Of a DNA stretch of 64,000 nucleotides, positions 26,706-34,451 are shown one piece after another. A program made the translations under genes and the position numbers. The stretch spans positions 1 through 64,000 of the forward strand of contig NZ_JAVFWO010000002.1 of the NCBI RefSeq assembly GCF_031085295.1. The letters run 5' to 3'. This DNA is from Microbacterium psychrotolerans. GTDB lineage: Bacteria; Actinomycetota; Actinomycetes; Actinomycetales; Microbacteriaceae. The first letter of the stretch is position 1, and every line of letters starts with the position of its first letter. The notes beneath the pieces are model-generated. The model was not told where the DNA came from. It saw nothing but the letters and a program-made list of their open reading frames with translations, and did not search any database.

Positions 26706-28070
26706 TCAGTCCGCGCGCCAACGGCGGAGCGCCGCCTCGGAGGCGCGTTCGGCCTCGGCCGCGGCATCCGTCCCGGTCTCGTCGTCGTGCGTCGCGGGCG
26801 CAGGGAACTGCGCGGGCGACAGATGCGGCAGCGCGATCGGTGCCGTGGAGACGTCATCGGAGGGAGGGATCGCCTCCGCCGCCGCAGTGACGGGGGCGCG
26901 GTCGGCGTCACGGACCACGTCGCGGAAGGCGGCGAGGTCGGCCTCGGTGAGCTCCTCGGTGTCGAAACGTGCTGCACTCTCCCGCACCGGACCCGTGTCG
27001 GCCTCTTCGTCGGCCACCCACTGTGCGAGCTCTTCCGGATCGTACGCGTCGGTGTGCATCGAGGTGTCGACCGTCGACGGCGTCGCGTCGGGCGTCCGTT
27101 CGAGGAGGGCGATGGCGTCATCGACGTCGAGCGCGGCATCCGACACGATGTCGTCTCCGGACACTCCTGCGGCCAGCGATTCCAGGAGTTCGACGGCATC
27201 GGCGACGATGTCGTCGCGGTCCACGTCGTGCCCGTGCACCAGCCACTTCGCGAATTCGAGCTCTGCGTACAGGCGCGAGCGCTCGCGGGCACGGGCATCC
27301 GGGGCACGATCGCTGCCCGCCACGTAGGCGGCGTACACGTCGGCCGCCGCCTCAGGGGCGGACGCCAGCCACTGCAGATCCGTCGCCGGGTCGCCGATCG
27401 ACAGTCCGTGCCATTCGAGCAGGCCCGTGACCGTGGGCACGCCGTCAAGGTCCTCGAACAGGAACGAGGCTGCACCCGCGCCGCCGAGCACGACGGCGGA
27501 CTCGAAGCGCCAGAGGTCGTCGGAGTCCGCCGCGCGATGCCAGCGGCGCGCGAGACTCACCGGGAGCCGGCGGGTCGCGACGGCGCGTTCGATGAGGCGC
27601 GTGACGTCGGCGCGGACCTGGGGCGGTGTGCGGGCCGGGAGCCCCTCGCCTTTGACGATCGACTGCGGCAGTGCGTGGAGCGCGGCCAGCGCGGCACCGA
27701 GAGAGGTGGCTGCACCGCGGCCGGCCGGCAGGTGCGCGGCATCGACCCGGTAGCCGGGAAGGAAGTCGACGACCACGACGCGCGTATCGCCGAGTCCGGC
27801 TTCGCCCAGCAGCTCCGGCGCGCGGAAGGGAAGCAGACCCCGCACACCCGGGGTCAGTGCGCGCAGCGCGCGCACCTCGGCGGCGAGCTCGGTTCCCGCC
27901 GACGGATCCGCGGGAACCCGCACCACGACGCGCCGGCCGTCGTCCAGGTCGGCGACCGCGGCGTCGTAGCGACCGGTCGATCCCTCGGTGAGGGCCCCGA
28001 CCCCGACGACGCCGACCCGAGGCAGAGCCGACGTGACCGACGCGGCTAGAGTGAGGGGTGAGCGTGCCAT
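26706..28070 (-). CDS. degenerate aminoglycoside/macrolide phosphotransferase-like protein
   Basis: A 454-residue protein with an APH/choline-kinase-like fold (1-310) and a strongly acidic, probably disordered tail (310-454). The overall layout of the kinase is recognisable: VVVRVPAD, VVVDFLPG, GAALAALHALP and SIGDPATDLQWL. However, the catalytic loop HGDxxxxN is replaced by VVLGGAGAASF (193-203), and the magnesium-binding Asp of the (I/L)DW motif is Glu219 (GLLEW). It therefore looks catalytically dead. It is leaderless (TACCCT six bases before ATG) and lies between adnB and nudC, where mycobacteria have, from memory, the channel gene Rv3200c. It may be a scaffold or ligand-binding pseudokinase. 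Confidence 0.75.
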   Translation of the reverse strand: MARSPLTLAASVTSALPRVGVVGVGALTEGSTGRYDAAVADLDDGRRVVVRVPADPSAGTELAAEVRALRALTPGVRGLLPFRAPELLGEAGLGDTRVVVVDFLPGYRVDAAHLPAGRGAATSLGAALAALHALPQSIVKGEGLPARTPPQVRADVTRLIERAVATRRLPVSLARRWHRAADSDDLWRFESAVVLGGAGAASFLFEDLDGVPTVTGLLEWHGLSIGDPATDLQWLASAPEAAADVYAAYVAGSDRAPDARARERSRLYAELEFAKWLVHGHDVDRDDIVADAVELLESLAAGVSGDDIVSDAALDVDDAIALLERTPDATPSTVDTSMHTDAYDPEELAQWVADEEADTGPVRESAARFDTEELTEADLAAFRDVVRDADRAPVTAAAEAIPPSDDVSTAPIALPHLSPAQFPAPATHDDETGTDAAAEAERASEAALRRWRAD

Positions 28071-28076
28071 GTGCCC

Positions 28077-28082
28077 AGGGTA
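28077..28082 (-). promoter_or_regulatory. -10 element of the phosphotransferase-like gene (leaderless)
   Basis: TACCCT on the minus strand, six bases before the ATG. Confidence 0.45.
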
Positions 28083-28147
28083 GGTCGGTCGCGCTCGTCC
28101 GTCCCCGCGCCACGCCCGGCCCTGAACGACGAAGCGGAGCATGTTCG

Positions 28148-29062
28148 ATGACGGCGCCCGACAGCACGAGCCTTCCTCCGCTGGCACGCCCCGGTCTCGA
28201 CCGCGCGGCCGAGGAGCGACTCACGCCCGGTCTGGTCGAAGCGCTGAAGTCGGATGCCGCGACCCGCGTGCTGGTGATCGCGGGCGACTCGGCACCGCTG
28301 GTGACACCTGATGCACTGCTGTGGCGGGCGCCGGCGGACGTGCCCGACGGTGCCGAGTGGGCCTTCCTCGGGCGGCACCCCGACGGTGGCGCGCTGCTGG
28401 CGGCGGTGTTCCCGACGCCGGAGGACGAACTGTTCTCCGCTCCGGCGGGCTGGGCGGGCCTGCGCTCGGCCGGTGCGGCGCTCTCGGCGGCGGAGGCGGG
28501 CGCCTTCGTCGAGGCCCTGAGCCTCGGGCGGTGGCTGCTGGACGCCCCGTTCTGCCCTGCGTGCGGCCACCGGACCACCCTCGGCGACGCCGGCTGGTCC
28601 CGCCGATGCCCGAACTGCGGGCGCCAGCACTTCCCGCGCACCGACCCCGCGGTGATCGTCGCCATCACGAGCGCCGAGGACCCCGACCTGCTGCTCCTGG
28701 GCTCCAATGCCCTGTGGGGCGCCGACCGGTTCTCATGCTTCGCCGGATTCGTCGAGGCCGGGGAGTCGCTGGAGGGGGCCGTGCGCCGCGAGGTGGCTGA
28801 GGAGGCCGGAGTGGAGGTCGGCGTCGTCACCTACCGCGGTTCGCAGGCATGGCCGTACCCTCGCTCGCTCATGGTCGGCTTCTTGGCGGCCGCGCTCGAC
28901 GACGCCGCGGCGGAGGCCGACGGCGAAGAGATCGCCGCCGTGCGCTGGTTCACCCGCGACGAGATCGGCCGTGCGCTCGCGGGCGAAGGCGATGTCGTGC
29001 TGCCCGGTCGCGCCTCCATCGCGCATCGCCTGATCGCCGACTGGCACGCGGAGCACGCATGA
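28148..29062 (+). CDS. nudC: NAD(H) pyrophosphatase / deNADding Nudix hydrolase
   Basis: A 304-residue NudC-type Nudix hydrolase that cleaves NADH to NMNH and AMP and can remove NAD caps from RNA. The N-terminal domain is followed by a zinc ribbon with CPACG and CPNCG (residues 138-160), then the Nudix box GFVEAGESLEGAVRREVAEEAG. The family signature SQPWPFPxS appears as SQAWPYPRS. The ATG is chosen because GCGGAG lies eight bases upstream. The stop overlaps the next ATG (ATGA), coupling it to the UvrD2-like helicase, an order conserved in mycobacteria (Rv3199c, Rv3198c, from memory). Confidence 0.9.
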   Translation: MTAPDSTSLPPLARPGLDRAAEERLTPGLVEALKSDAATRVLVIAGDSAPLVTPDALLWRAPADVPDGAEWAFLGRHPDGGALLAAVFPTPEDELFSAPAGWAGLRSAGAALSAAEAGAFVEALSLGRWLLDAPFCPACGHRTTLGDAGWSRRCPNCGRQHFPRTDPAVIVAITSAEDPDLLLLGSNALWGADRFSCFAGFVEAGESLEGAVRREVAEEAGVEVGVVTYRGSQAWPYPRSLMVGFLAAALDDAAAEADGEEIAAVRWFTRDEIGRALAGEGDVVLPGRASIAHRLIADWHAEHA

Positions 29063-30840
29063 GCGTCGACGTGCTCGCGGGGCTCGACGACAACCAGCGG
29101 GAGGCGGCGACCGCGCTGCGCGGGCCGGTCGTCGTGCTCGCCGGCGCCGGCACCGGGAAGACCCGCGTCATCACGCATCGCATCGCCCACGGGGTCGACA
29201 CAGGCGCGTACTCGCCGGGACGCGTGATGGCGGTGACATTCACGACCAAGGCGGCCGGCGAGATGCGCGGGCGGCTGCGGGCGATGGGCGTCGGCGGCGT
29301 CGCGGCACGCACCTTCCATGCGGCGGCGCTCGCGCAGCTGAACTTCTTCTGGCCGACGCTGGCCGGTGACAGCGCTCCGGGGATCATCGACAACAAGGTG
29401 CGCCTGCTCGCGCACGCGGCCGACAGCATCGGCCTCTCGCCCGACGTGGCGACGCTGCGCGACGTCGCCTCCGAGATCGAGTGGCGGAAGGTGTCGATGC
29501 TCAGCGTCGACGGCTACGTCGCGGCGCGGCCCAACGGCGTGGGGCGCCTCGGCGTGGATCGGGTCGTCGCGCTGCAGCACGCGTACGAGAAGCTCAAGGA
29601 CGAGCGGCGGCAGCTCGACTTCGAGGACGTCCTCCTCGCGTGCGCGGGCATGCTGGAAGCGGAGCCGCAGGTCGCCAAAGCGGTGCGCGAGCAGTACCGG
29701 CACTTCACGGTCGACGAGTTCCAGGATGTCTCGCCGCTGCAGAACCGACTGCTCGAGCTCTGGCTGGGGGACCGCCGCGACATCTGCGTCGTGGGCGATG
29801 CCAGCCAGACGATCTACTCGTTCGCCGGCGCCGATGCCTCCTTCCTCCTCGACTTCCCGTCGCGGTACGAGGCCGCCCGCGTCGTGCGGCTCGAGACGAA
29901 CTACCGTTCGGATGCGCCGATCCTGGCGGTCGCGAACGAGCTGATGCGCGGACGCCCCGGCGCCCTCCACCTGACCGCGGCCGCTCGGCGATCCACGGAG
30001 GCCGCCGCCGAGGCGCCCGTCCCGACGGTGACGGCGTTCGAGGACGACCGCTCCGAGGCTCGTGCGGTGGCCACGCGCATCGCCGAGCAGATCGCGGGAG
30101 GCGCCGACCCCGGACACATCGCGGTGCTCTACCGCGCGCACGCGCAGTCGGCCGAGCTCGTCGCGGCTCTGGCCGACGCCGGCATCGCGACGAGCGTGCT
30201 GGGCGGGCGGCGCTTCTTCGACATGCCGGAGGTCCGGCAGGCGGTCATGGAGCTGCGTGCGGCGTCGGTGGCGCCCATCGAGAGCGGCTTCGTCGACACG
30301 GTGCGCGACATCCTGCGCTCCCGGGGCCTCACCGATGAGCCCCCGGAGGCCGGCGGTGCGCTGCGCGATGCGTGGGAGGCGCGTGCCGCGCTGCTGCGTC
30401 TGGCGCAGGAGGCGCCTGCTGGCACCACCCTGCGGGCGTTCACCGACGAGCTCACCGCTCGGGCGAAGGTCCACGACGAGCCGGCGATGCGCACGGTCAC
30501 CCTGGCGACGCTGCATGCGGCGAAGGGTCTGGAATGGGACCACGTGCATCTCATCGGCGTCGCGGAGGGGCTGCTGCCGATCTCGTACGCGACGACCTTC
30601 GAGCAGGTCGACGAGGAACGGCGCCTGGCGTACGTGGGCATCACGCGGGCTGGGCGAACGCTGTCGCTGACCTGGTCGCGAGGCGTACGGGAGCGGCAGC
30701 CGTCGCGGTTCCTGCGAGAGATCGGCAGCGGCACTCTGCGTGCGGGCGGTGCGACCGGACGTTCCGGTGGAGCGAACCGGCGCGCAGGGTCACCGACCGC
30801 GTCCGCGACGCCGAGGGACTCCGCGCGCGCTCCGCGATGA
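29059..30840 (+). CDS. uvrD2: UvrD2-like superfamily 1A DNA helicase lacking the HRDC domain
   Basis: A 593-residue SF1A 3'-5' helicase. Motifs: LDDNQREAA, Walker A GAGTGKTR, TFTTKAAGEM, Walker B VDEFQDVSPLQ, GDASQTIYSFAGA, LETNYRSD, TLHAAKGLEWDHV and YVGITRAGRTL. The conserved region ends at RQPSRFLREIG; the last 40 residues are a Gly/Arg/Ser-rich tail. Mycobacterial UvrD2 continues with a tetracysteine module and an HRDC domain, both missing here. The tail is encoded antisense to the zinc-site region of the next gene, with a 200-base convergent overlap. Start at the ATGA overlap with nudC. Confidence 0.85.
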   Translation: MSVDVLAGLDDNQREAATALRGPVVVLAGAGTGKTRVITHRIAHGVDTGAYSPGRVMAVTFTTKAAGEMRGRLRAMGVGGVAARTFHAAALAQLNFFWPTLAGDSAPGIIDNKVRLLAHAADSIGLSPDVATLRDVASEIEWRKVSMLSVDGYVAARPNGVGRLGVDRVVALQHAYEKLKDERRQLDFEDVLLACAGMLEAEPQVAKAVREQYRHFTVDEFQDVSPLQNRLLELWLGDRRDICVVGDASQTIYSFAGADASFLLDFPSRYEAARVVRLETNYRSDAPILAVANELMRGRPGALHLTAAARRSTEAAAEAPVPTVTAFEDDRSEARAVATRIAEQIAGGADPGHIAVLYRAHAQSAELVAALADAGIATSVLGGRRFFDMPEVRQAVMELRAASVAPIESGFVDTVRDILRSRGLTDEPPEAGGALRDAWEARAALLRLAQEAPAGTTLRAFTDELTARAKVHDEPAMRTVTLATLHAAKGLEWDHVHLIGVAEGLLPISYATTFEQVDEERRLAYVGITRAGRTLSLTWSRGVRERQPSRFLREIGSGTLRAGGATGRSGGANRRAGSPTASATPRDSARAPR

Positions 30841-31507
30841 GCCGCGCCGCCACGATCCCCGCCTCCCACAGCACTGCCGGCTCCGTCTCGACCGGTCGTC
30901 CGAGCAGCTGCGCCGCGACGGCCGGCCACGACGGGTCGTCGTCGCGGCGCTGTGCGGCCACGCATGCGAGGCAGGCCGTGCGACCCGGCTCCACGAAGGG
31001 GCCGATCTCCGCCCCCGAACCGGTGAGCGCCACCGGCACGTGGGCGATGTCGGCGCCCATCAGGGCGGCGGCCGCACCGGGCGCGACGAGGCGGTGCACC
31101 ACGAACACCACGGCAGCCGCGTCGGGGTCGGCATTGTCGAGGCGATCGAAAGGATGGGCGACATCGACGTCGCAGCCCGCCGCCGCGAGACCGGTGCCTA
31201 CGACGTCGCGATGATGTGCGGGCACGTCGGGCGCGCAGTGCAGCGCGACGCGACGCCGGGCTGCGGCATCCGTCGTCAGCGCACGCCGGATCCGGCTGAG
31301 GAACCGGGTGGCCGCGGCGGCGTCAGGCGCGCCGAGCGCCCGCGCGAACGGGTCGAACGCGCCGTCGGGGACCCCGCGCTCGAGTTCGCGCAGCACGCGC
31401 AGCTGCCAGGGCTCGGGGTCCTCGAGGATCGCGACCGGCTCGGAGCCGAACTGGAGGGCGGTGTCGGTACGCCACACCGGCGGATACGAGGGGTCGAGTC
31501 GCAGCAT
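30641..31507 (-). CDS. ThiF-like / TOMM leader-binding-like protein with a tetracysteine site
   Basis: A 288-residue protein related to ThiF/E1-like enzymes and to leader-peptide-binding partners of thiazole/oxazole cyclodehydratases. It opens MLRLDPSYPPVWRTDTALQ, has a winged-helix-like N-terminal region and an E1-like core (VVFVVHRLVAPGAAAALMGADIAHVPVAL). CLAC (near residue 180) and CRC (near 258, in HRPHAECRCRSL) could bind one zinc. No ATP-binding GxGxxG or catalytic Cys is evident. Its last 200 bases lie antisense to the end of the uvrD2-like gene. From memory it matches M. tuberculosis Rv3196 in the same block. No precursor peptide is nearby. Confidence 0.7.
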   Translation of the reverse strand: MLRLDPSYPPVWRTDTALQFGSEPVAILEDPEPWQLRVLRELERGVPDGAFDPFARALGAPDAAAATRFLSRIRRALTTDAAARRRVALHCAPDVPAHHRDVVGTGLAAAGCDVDVAHPFDRLDNADPDAAAVVFVVHRLVAPGAAAALMGADIAHVPVALTGSGAEIGPFVEPGRTACLACVAAQRRDDDPSWPAVAAQLLGRPVETEPAVLWEAGIVAARLIAERARSPSASRTRSVTLRAGSLHRNVRSHRPHAECRCRSLAGTATAAAPVRLATRSATAFAQPA

Positions 31508-31611
31508 GCGCCCGATCCTGCCGCACGCGATGTCGGGCTCGGCCGGTTTCCACAGGCGCCGCTCCTGTCCAGCGGGCTGTCACGGCCTGGGGAGGAGCCG
31601 CCCCCGACCGG

Positions 31612-33084
31612 TCACACCGGCCGGTGATCGTCGGGAGCGCCGCCCCCGTCCTCCTCGTCCGACGCGTCCTCCGGCGCGGTTCCCTCGGATCCGCTCCCGG
31701 CTGCCGGCGCCGCACCGCCGGGCTCGGCCTCGGCCGCCCCTGGCTCCTCGCCCGCGAGGAGACGGGCGAGAGCATCGTCCATCTCGTCGCGCGCCGGTTC
31801 CTCGCCCCGTGCGCGGGCCTCGAGGCGGGCCACGAGAGCGGCCGGGTCGTCGATGTCGGCGGCGGCCGGCATGAGATCGGGGTAGTCCCACAGCGCGTCC
31901 CGCGCCGCCGGACCCACGGCATCCGTCACGGCACGCCACATCGCCGCGGCCTCGCGCATGCGGCGCGGACGGATCTCGAGGCCCACGAGCGAGCCCAGCG
32001 CGCGCTCGGCGGGGCCGCCGACCGCGCGACGACGACGCACTGCCTCGGCGATACGCTGGGCGGCGGGCAGGCGCGATGTCGCATCCTCGGTGACGACCTC
32101 GACCCAGCCCTCGATGGTCGCGAGGAGGTTCTCGAGACGCGCGAGGGCGGCGTCCTGCGCCTCCGAGCGTGCCGGGAGCAGCGCGCCGCTCTCGATGGCC
32201 TTGCGGAGCTCTTCCGGCTCGGACGGGTCGAAGCGGGTGGCGAGATCCTCCAGCGCGTCCGTGTCGACGTGCACGCCCCGCGCGAAGTCAGTCACCTGCG
32301 AGATCACGTGCAGACGCAGCCACCGCGCGTGGCGGAACAGGCGCGCATGCGCAAGCTCGCGTGTGGCCGCATACAGCGCGAGCTGGTCGTCGGGCACTTC
32401 GAGGTCGCGGCCGAAGTCGGCGAAGTTCTGGGGGAGGATGGCGGCCTCGCCGTCGGGCATCAGCGGGATGCCGACGTCGCCGCCGCTCACGACCTCCTTG
32501 GAGAGGTTGCCGACGACCTGGCCGAGCTGCGACGCGAAGAGTGAGCCGCCCACCGTCCGCATGAGGCGTCCCGCGCCCTGCACGAGGCCCTGCATGTCCT
32601 CGGGCGCCTGCTCGCTCAGCGCTGTGGTCAGCGCATCGGCGATGCTCGTGGCGACGGGTGCGGCGAGCTCCTCCCACACCGGGAGGGTGGCCTCGACCCA
32701 GGCGCCGCGCGTGAGCGTCACCGGGGGAGCGGGCAGCTCCGAGATCGTGGTCGCCTCGCTCAGCCACAGGGTGGCCAGCGAGAACGCCTGATCCAGGTCG
32801 GTGCGCTGGCCGGTGGTGACGCCCAGTCCCTCCTGGTTCGCGATGTGCAGTGCCTGGCGCTTCGCCATGTCCCACGAGATGCCGCTCTCGTCTGCGTTCT
32901 CGAACGCGCCCTGGAGCTGGCGCATGACCGCCTGCATCATGGCGGGATCGATGTTCATGCCCGACAGTCGGGAGAGCTGCTCCGGATCGAAGTCGCCCGC
33001 GGAACCGCCGAACAACTGGCGGATGAGCTCCTGGAAGTCGTCCTCTGGGCTGGGCCCGTCGCCAGGAGTGTCGTCGTCTGCCAC
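31612..33084 (-). CDS. DUF2342 family putative zinc metalloprotease
   Basis: A 490-residue actinobacterial protein of the DUF2342 family, which databases call zinc-dependent metalloprotease. It starts with an acidic, low-complexity segment (PSPEDDFQELIRQLFGG), then the helical core. The candidate metal site ATRELAHARLFRHARWLRLHV (residues 230-250) has Arg-Glu-x-x-His rather than His-Glu-x-x-His, with a further His five residues on, so activity should not be assumed. The last 70 residues are acidic and disordered. The GTG start follows an AAAGGCGG site; the promoter appears shared with the divergent PDZ-Lon gene. From memory the homologue is Rv3195. Confidence 0.78.
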   Translation of the reverse strand: MADDDTPGDGPSPEDDFQELIRQLFGGSAGDFDPEQLSRLSGMNIDPAMMQAVMRQLQGAFENADESGISWDMAKRQALHIANQEGLGVTTGQRTDLDQAFSLATLWLSEATTISELPAPPVTLTRGAWVEATLPVWEELAAPVATSIADALTTALSEQAPEDMQGLVQGAGRLMRTVGGSLFASQLGQVVGNLSKEVVSGGDVGIPLMPDGEAAILPQNFADFGRDLEVPDDQLALYAATRELAHARLFRHARWLRLHVISQVTDFARGVHVDTDALEDLATRFDPSEPEELRKAIESGALLPARSEAQDAALARLENLLATIEGWVEVVTEDATSRLPAAQRIAEAVRRRRAVGGPAERALGSLVGLEIRPRRMREAAAMWRAVTDAVGPAARDALWDYPDLMPAAADIDDPAALVARLEARARGEEPARDEMDDALARLLAGEEPGAAEAEPGGAAPAAGSGSEGTAPEDASDEEDGGGAPDDHRPV

Positions 33085-33121
33085 TTCAGCCGCCTTTCAG
33101 CCGGTCGATGACGTTGCGCTC

Positions 33122-33128
33122 TACGCTA
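33122..33128. promoter_or_regulatory. shared bidirectional -10 element
   Basis: The heptamer TACGCTA reads TACGCT on the plus strand (33122-33127) and TAGCGT on the minus strand (33128-33123). It sits between two divergent genes that both have Shine-Dalgarno leaders: PDZ-Lon begins 100 bases to the right, DUF2342 about 40 bases to the left. Confidence 0.4.
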
Positions 33129-33229
33129 GTCGCAGCATCCGTCGCACTCCCCGGCAGGGACCCCGAACGCCTTACGCCGGTCGCGAACGACCGCGCATCC
33201 ATCGACAAGGCACGGAAGAGAGGTCCCGC

Positions 33230-34357
33230 GTGGCCCTGTTCGACGAGAACACGACGATCGAGCCCGCCCCGCGACAGCGGATGTCCCGGCGCACCCTCGT
33301 CGGCGTGTGGGCGCTCGCCGTCGCGATGGTCGTGCTGCTGATCATCACGTTCCTGCCGACGTCGTACGTGATCCAGCGGCCCGGACCGGTCTACAACACC
33401 CTCGGCACCGCCGAGAACGCGGACGGCGAGGAGGTGCCGCTCATCTCCGTCGAGGGCGCGGAAACCTTCCCCACCGACGGCTCCCTCGACCTTCTCACCG
33501 TGCAGGTGCAGGGCAACCGCGAGCACACGCCGTCGTGGTTCGAGCTCGCGATGGCGTGGTTCGACCCCAGCCGCGCGGTCATGCCGATCGACACCGTGTT
33601 CCCCGCGAACCAGACCACCGAGGAGCGCAACGAGGAGAGCGCTCAGATGATGGTCGACTCGCAGCACGAGGCGACGGCGGCCGCGCTCACCGAGCTCGGC
33701 TACGACGTGGGCGCGCAGCTGTCGGTGTACTCGGTCATCGACGGGGCCGCCGCCGAGGGCATCCTCGAGGACGGCGACATCATTCTCGAGGCCGATGGCG
33801 AGGCGGTGACGGAGGTGTCGACCCTGCGCAGAGTCATCAACGACGGCGACGGCGCCCCGGTGGAGCTCGTCATCGAGCGTGGCGGGCAGCAGCAGACGGT
33901 CTCGGTGACACCGAAGGAGCTCACCGACGAGAGCGGCGAGACGGCGTGGGTGCTCGGCGTCAACCTCATCACCGACTACGACTTCCCGATCGACGTCACG
34001 ATCCAGCTCAACAACGTCGGCGGCCCGAGCGCGGGAATGATGTTCGCGCTCGGCATCATCGACACCCTGACGCCGGACGAACTGAACGGCGGCGAGCAGT
34101 TCGCCGGCACGGGCACGATCACGGCGGACGGCGAGGTCGGCCCGATCGGCGGCATCCGTCAGAAGATGTGGGGCGCACTGGACGCCGGCGCCGACTGGTT
34201 CCTCGCGCCCGACGCGAACTGCGACGAGGTGGTCGGCCACATCCCGGGCGATCTGCGGGTCTTCTCGGTCGAGGACCTCGACGACGCGCTCGCCGTCCTC
34301 GACGCCGTGCGCGACGGAGGCGACCTCGACGCGCTGCCCACCTGCAGGGCGAAGTGA
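33230..34357 (+). CDS. PDZ-Lon (S16) membrane-anchored serine protease, YlbL-like
   Basis: A 375-residue protein with one N-terminal transmembrane helix (VGVWALAVAMVVLLIITFLPT, residues 24-44), an extracytoplasmic PDZ domain (GAAAEGILEDGDIILEADGEAV, 160-240) and a Lon-type protease domain. The catalytic dyad is the Ser in NNVGGPSAGMMFALG and the Lys in GGIRQKMWGA. Relatives include B. subtilis YlbL, an envelope quality-control protease. There is no ATPase domain. GGAAGAGAGG eight bases before the GTG supports the start. The neighbouring DUF2342 and UPF0182 genes are conserved companions in actinobacteria. Confidence 0.87.
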   Translation: MALFDENTTIEPAPRQRMSRRTLVGVWALAVAMVVLLIITFLPTSYVIQRPGPVYNTLGTAENADGEEVPLISVEGAETFPTDGSLDLLTVQVQGNREHTPSWFELAMAWFDPSRAVMPIDTVFPANQTTEERNEESAQMMVDSQHEATAAALTELGYDVGAQLSVYSVIDGAAAEGILEDGDIILEADGEAVTEVSTLRRVINDGDGAPVELVIERGGQQQTVSVTPKELTDESGETAWVLGVNLITDYDFPIDVTIQLNNVGGPSAGMMFALGIIDTLTPDELNGGEQFAGTGTITADGEVGPIGGIRQKMWGALDAGADWFLAPDANCDEVVGHIPGDLRVFSVEDLDDALAVLDAVRDGGDLDALPTCRAK

Positions 34358-34439
34358 CGCGGGGGATCGTGCCCGAAACGTTGCGCGATTCCGAGAGTTC
34401 GCCCAGGGAGGACAAGGCGGCCGCCCTGAATCCGCCGCC

Positions 34440-34445
34440 TAGGAT
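34440..34445 (+). promoter_or_regulatory. -10 element of the UPF0182 gene (leaderless)
   Basis: TAGGAT six bases before the GTG start. Confidence 0.5.
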
Positions 34446-34451
34446 GGGACG

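Noticed and set aside
30700..30840. Frameshift or assembly error truncating the UvrD2-like helicase.
   Set aside because: The helicase core ends normally at motif VI and the opposite strand encodes the conserved Cys segment of the ThiF-like protein through the same bases, so the sequence is probably right; kept as a refutation test in the finding.
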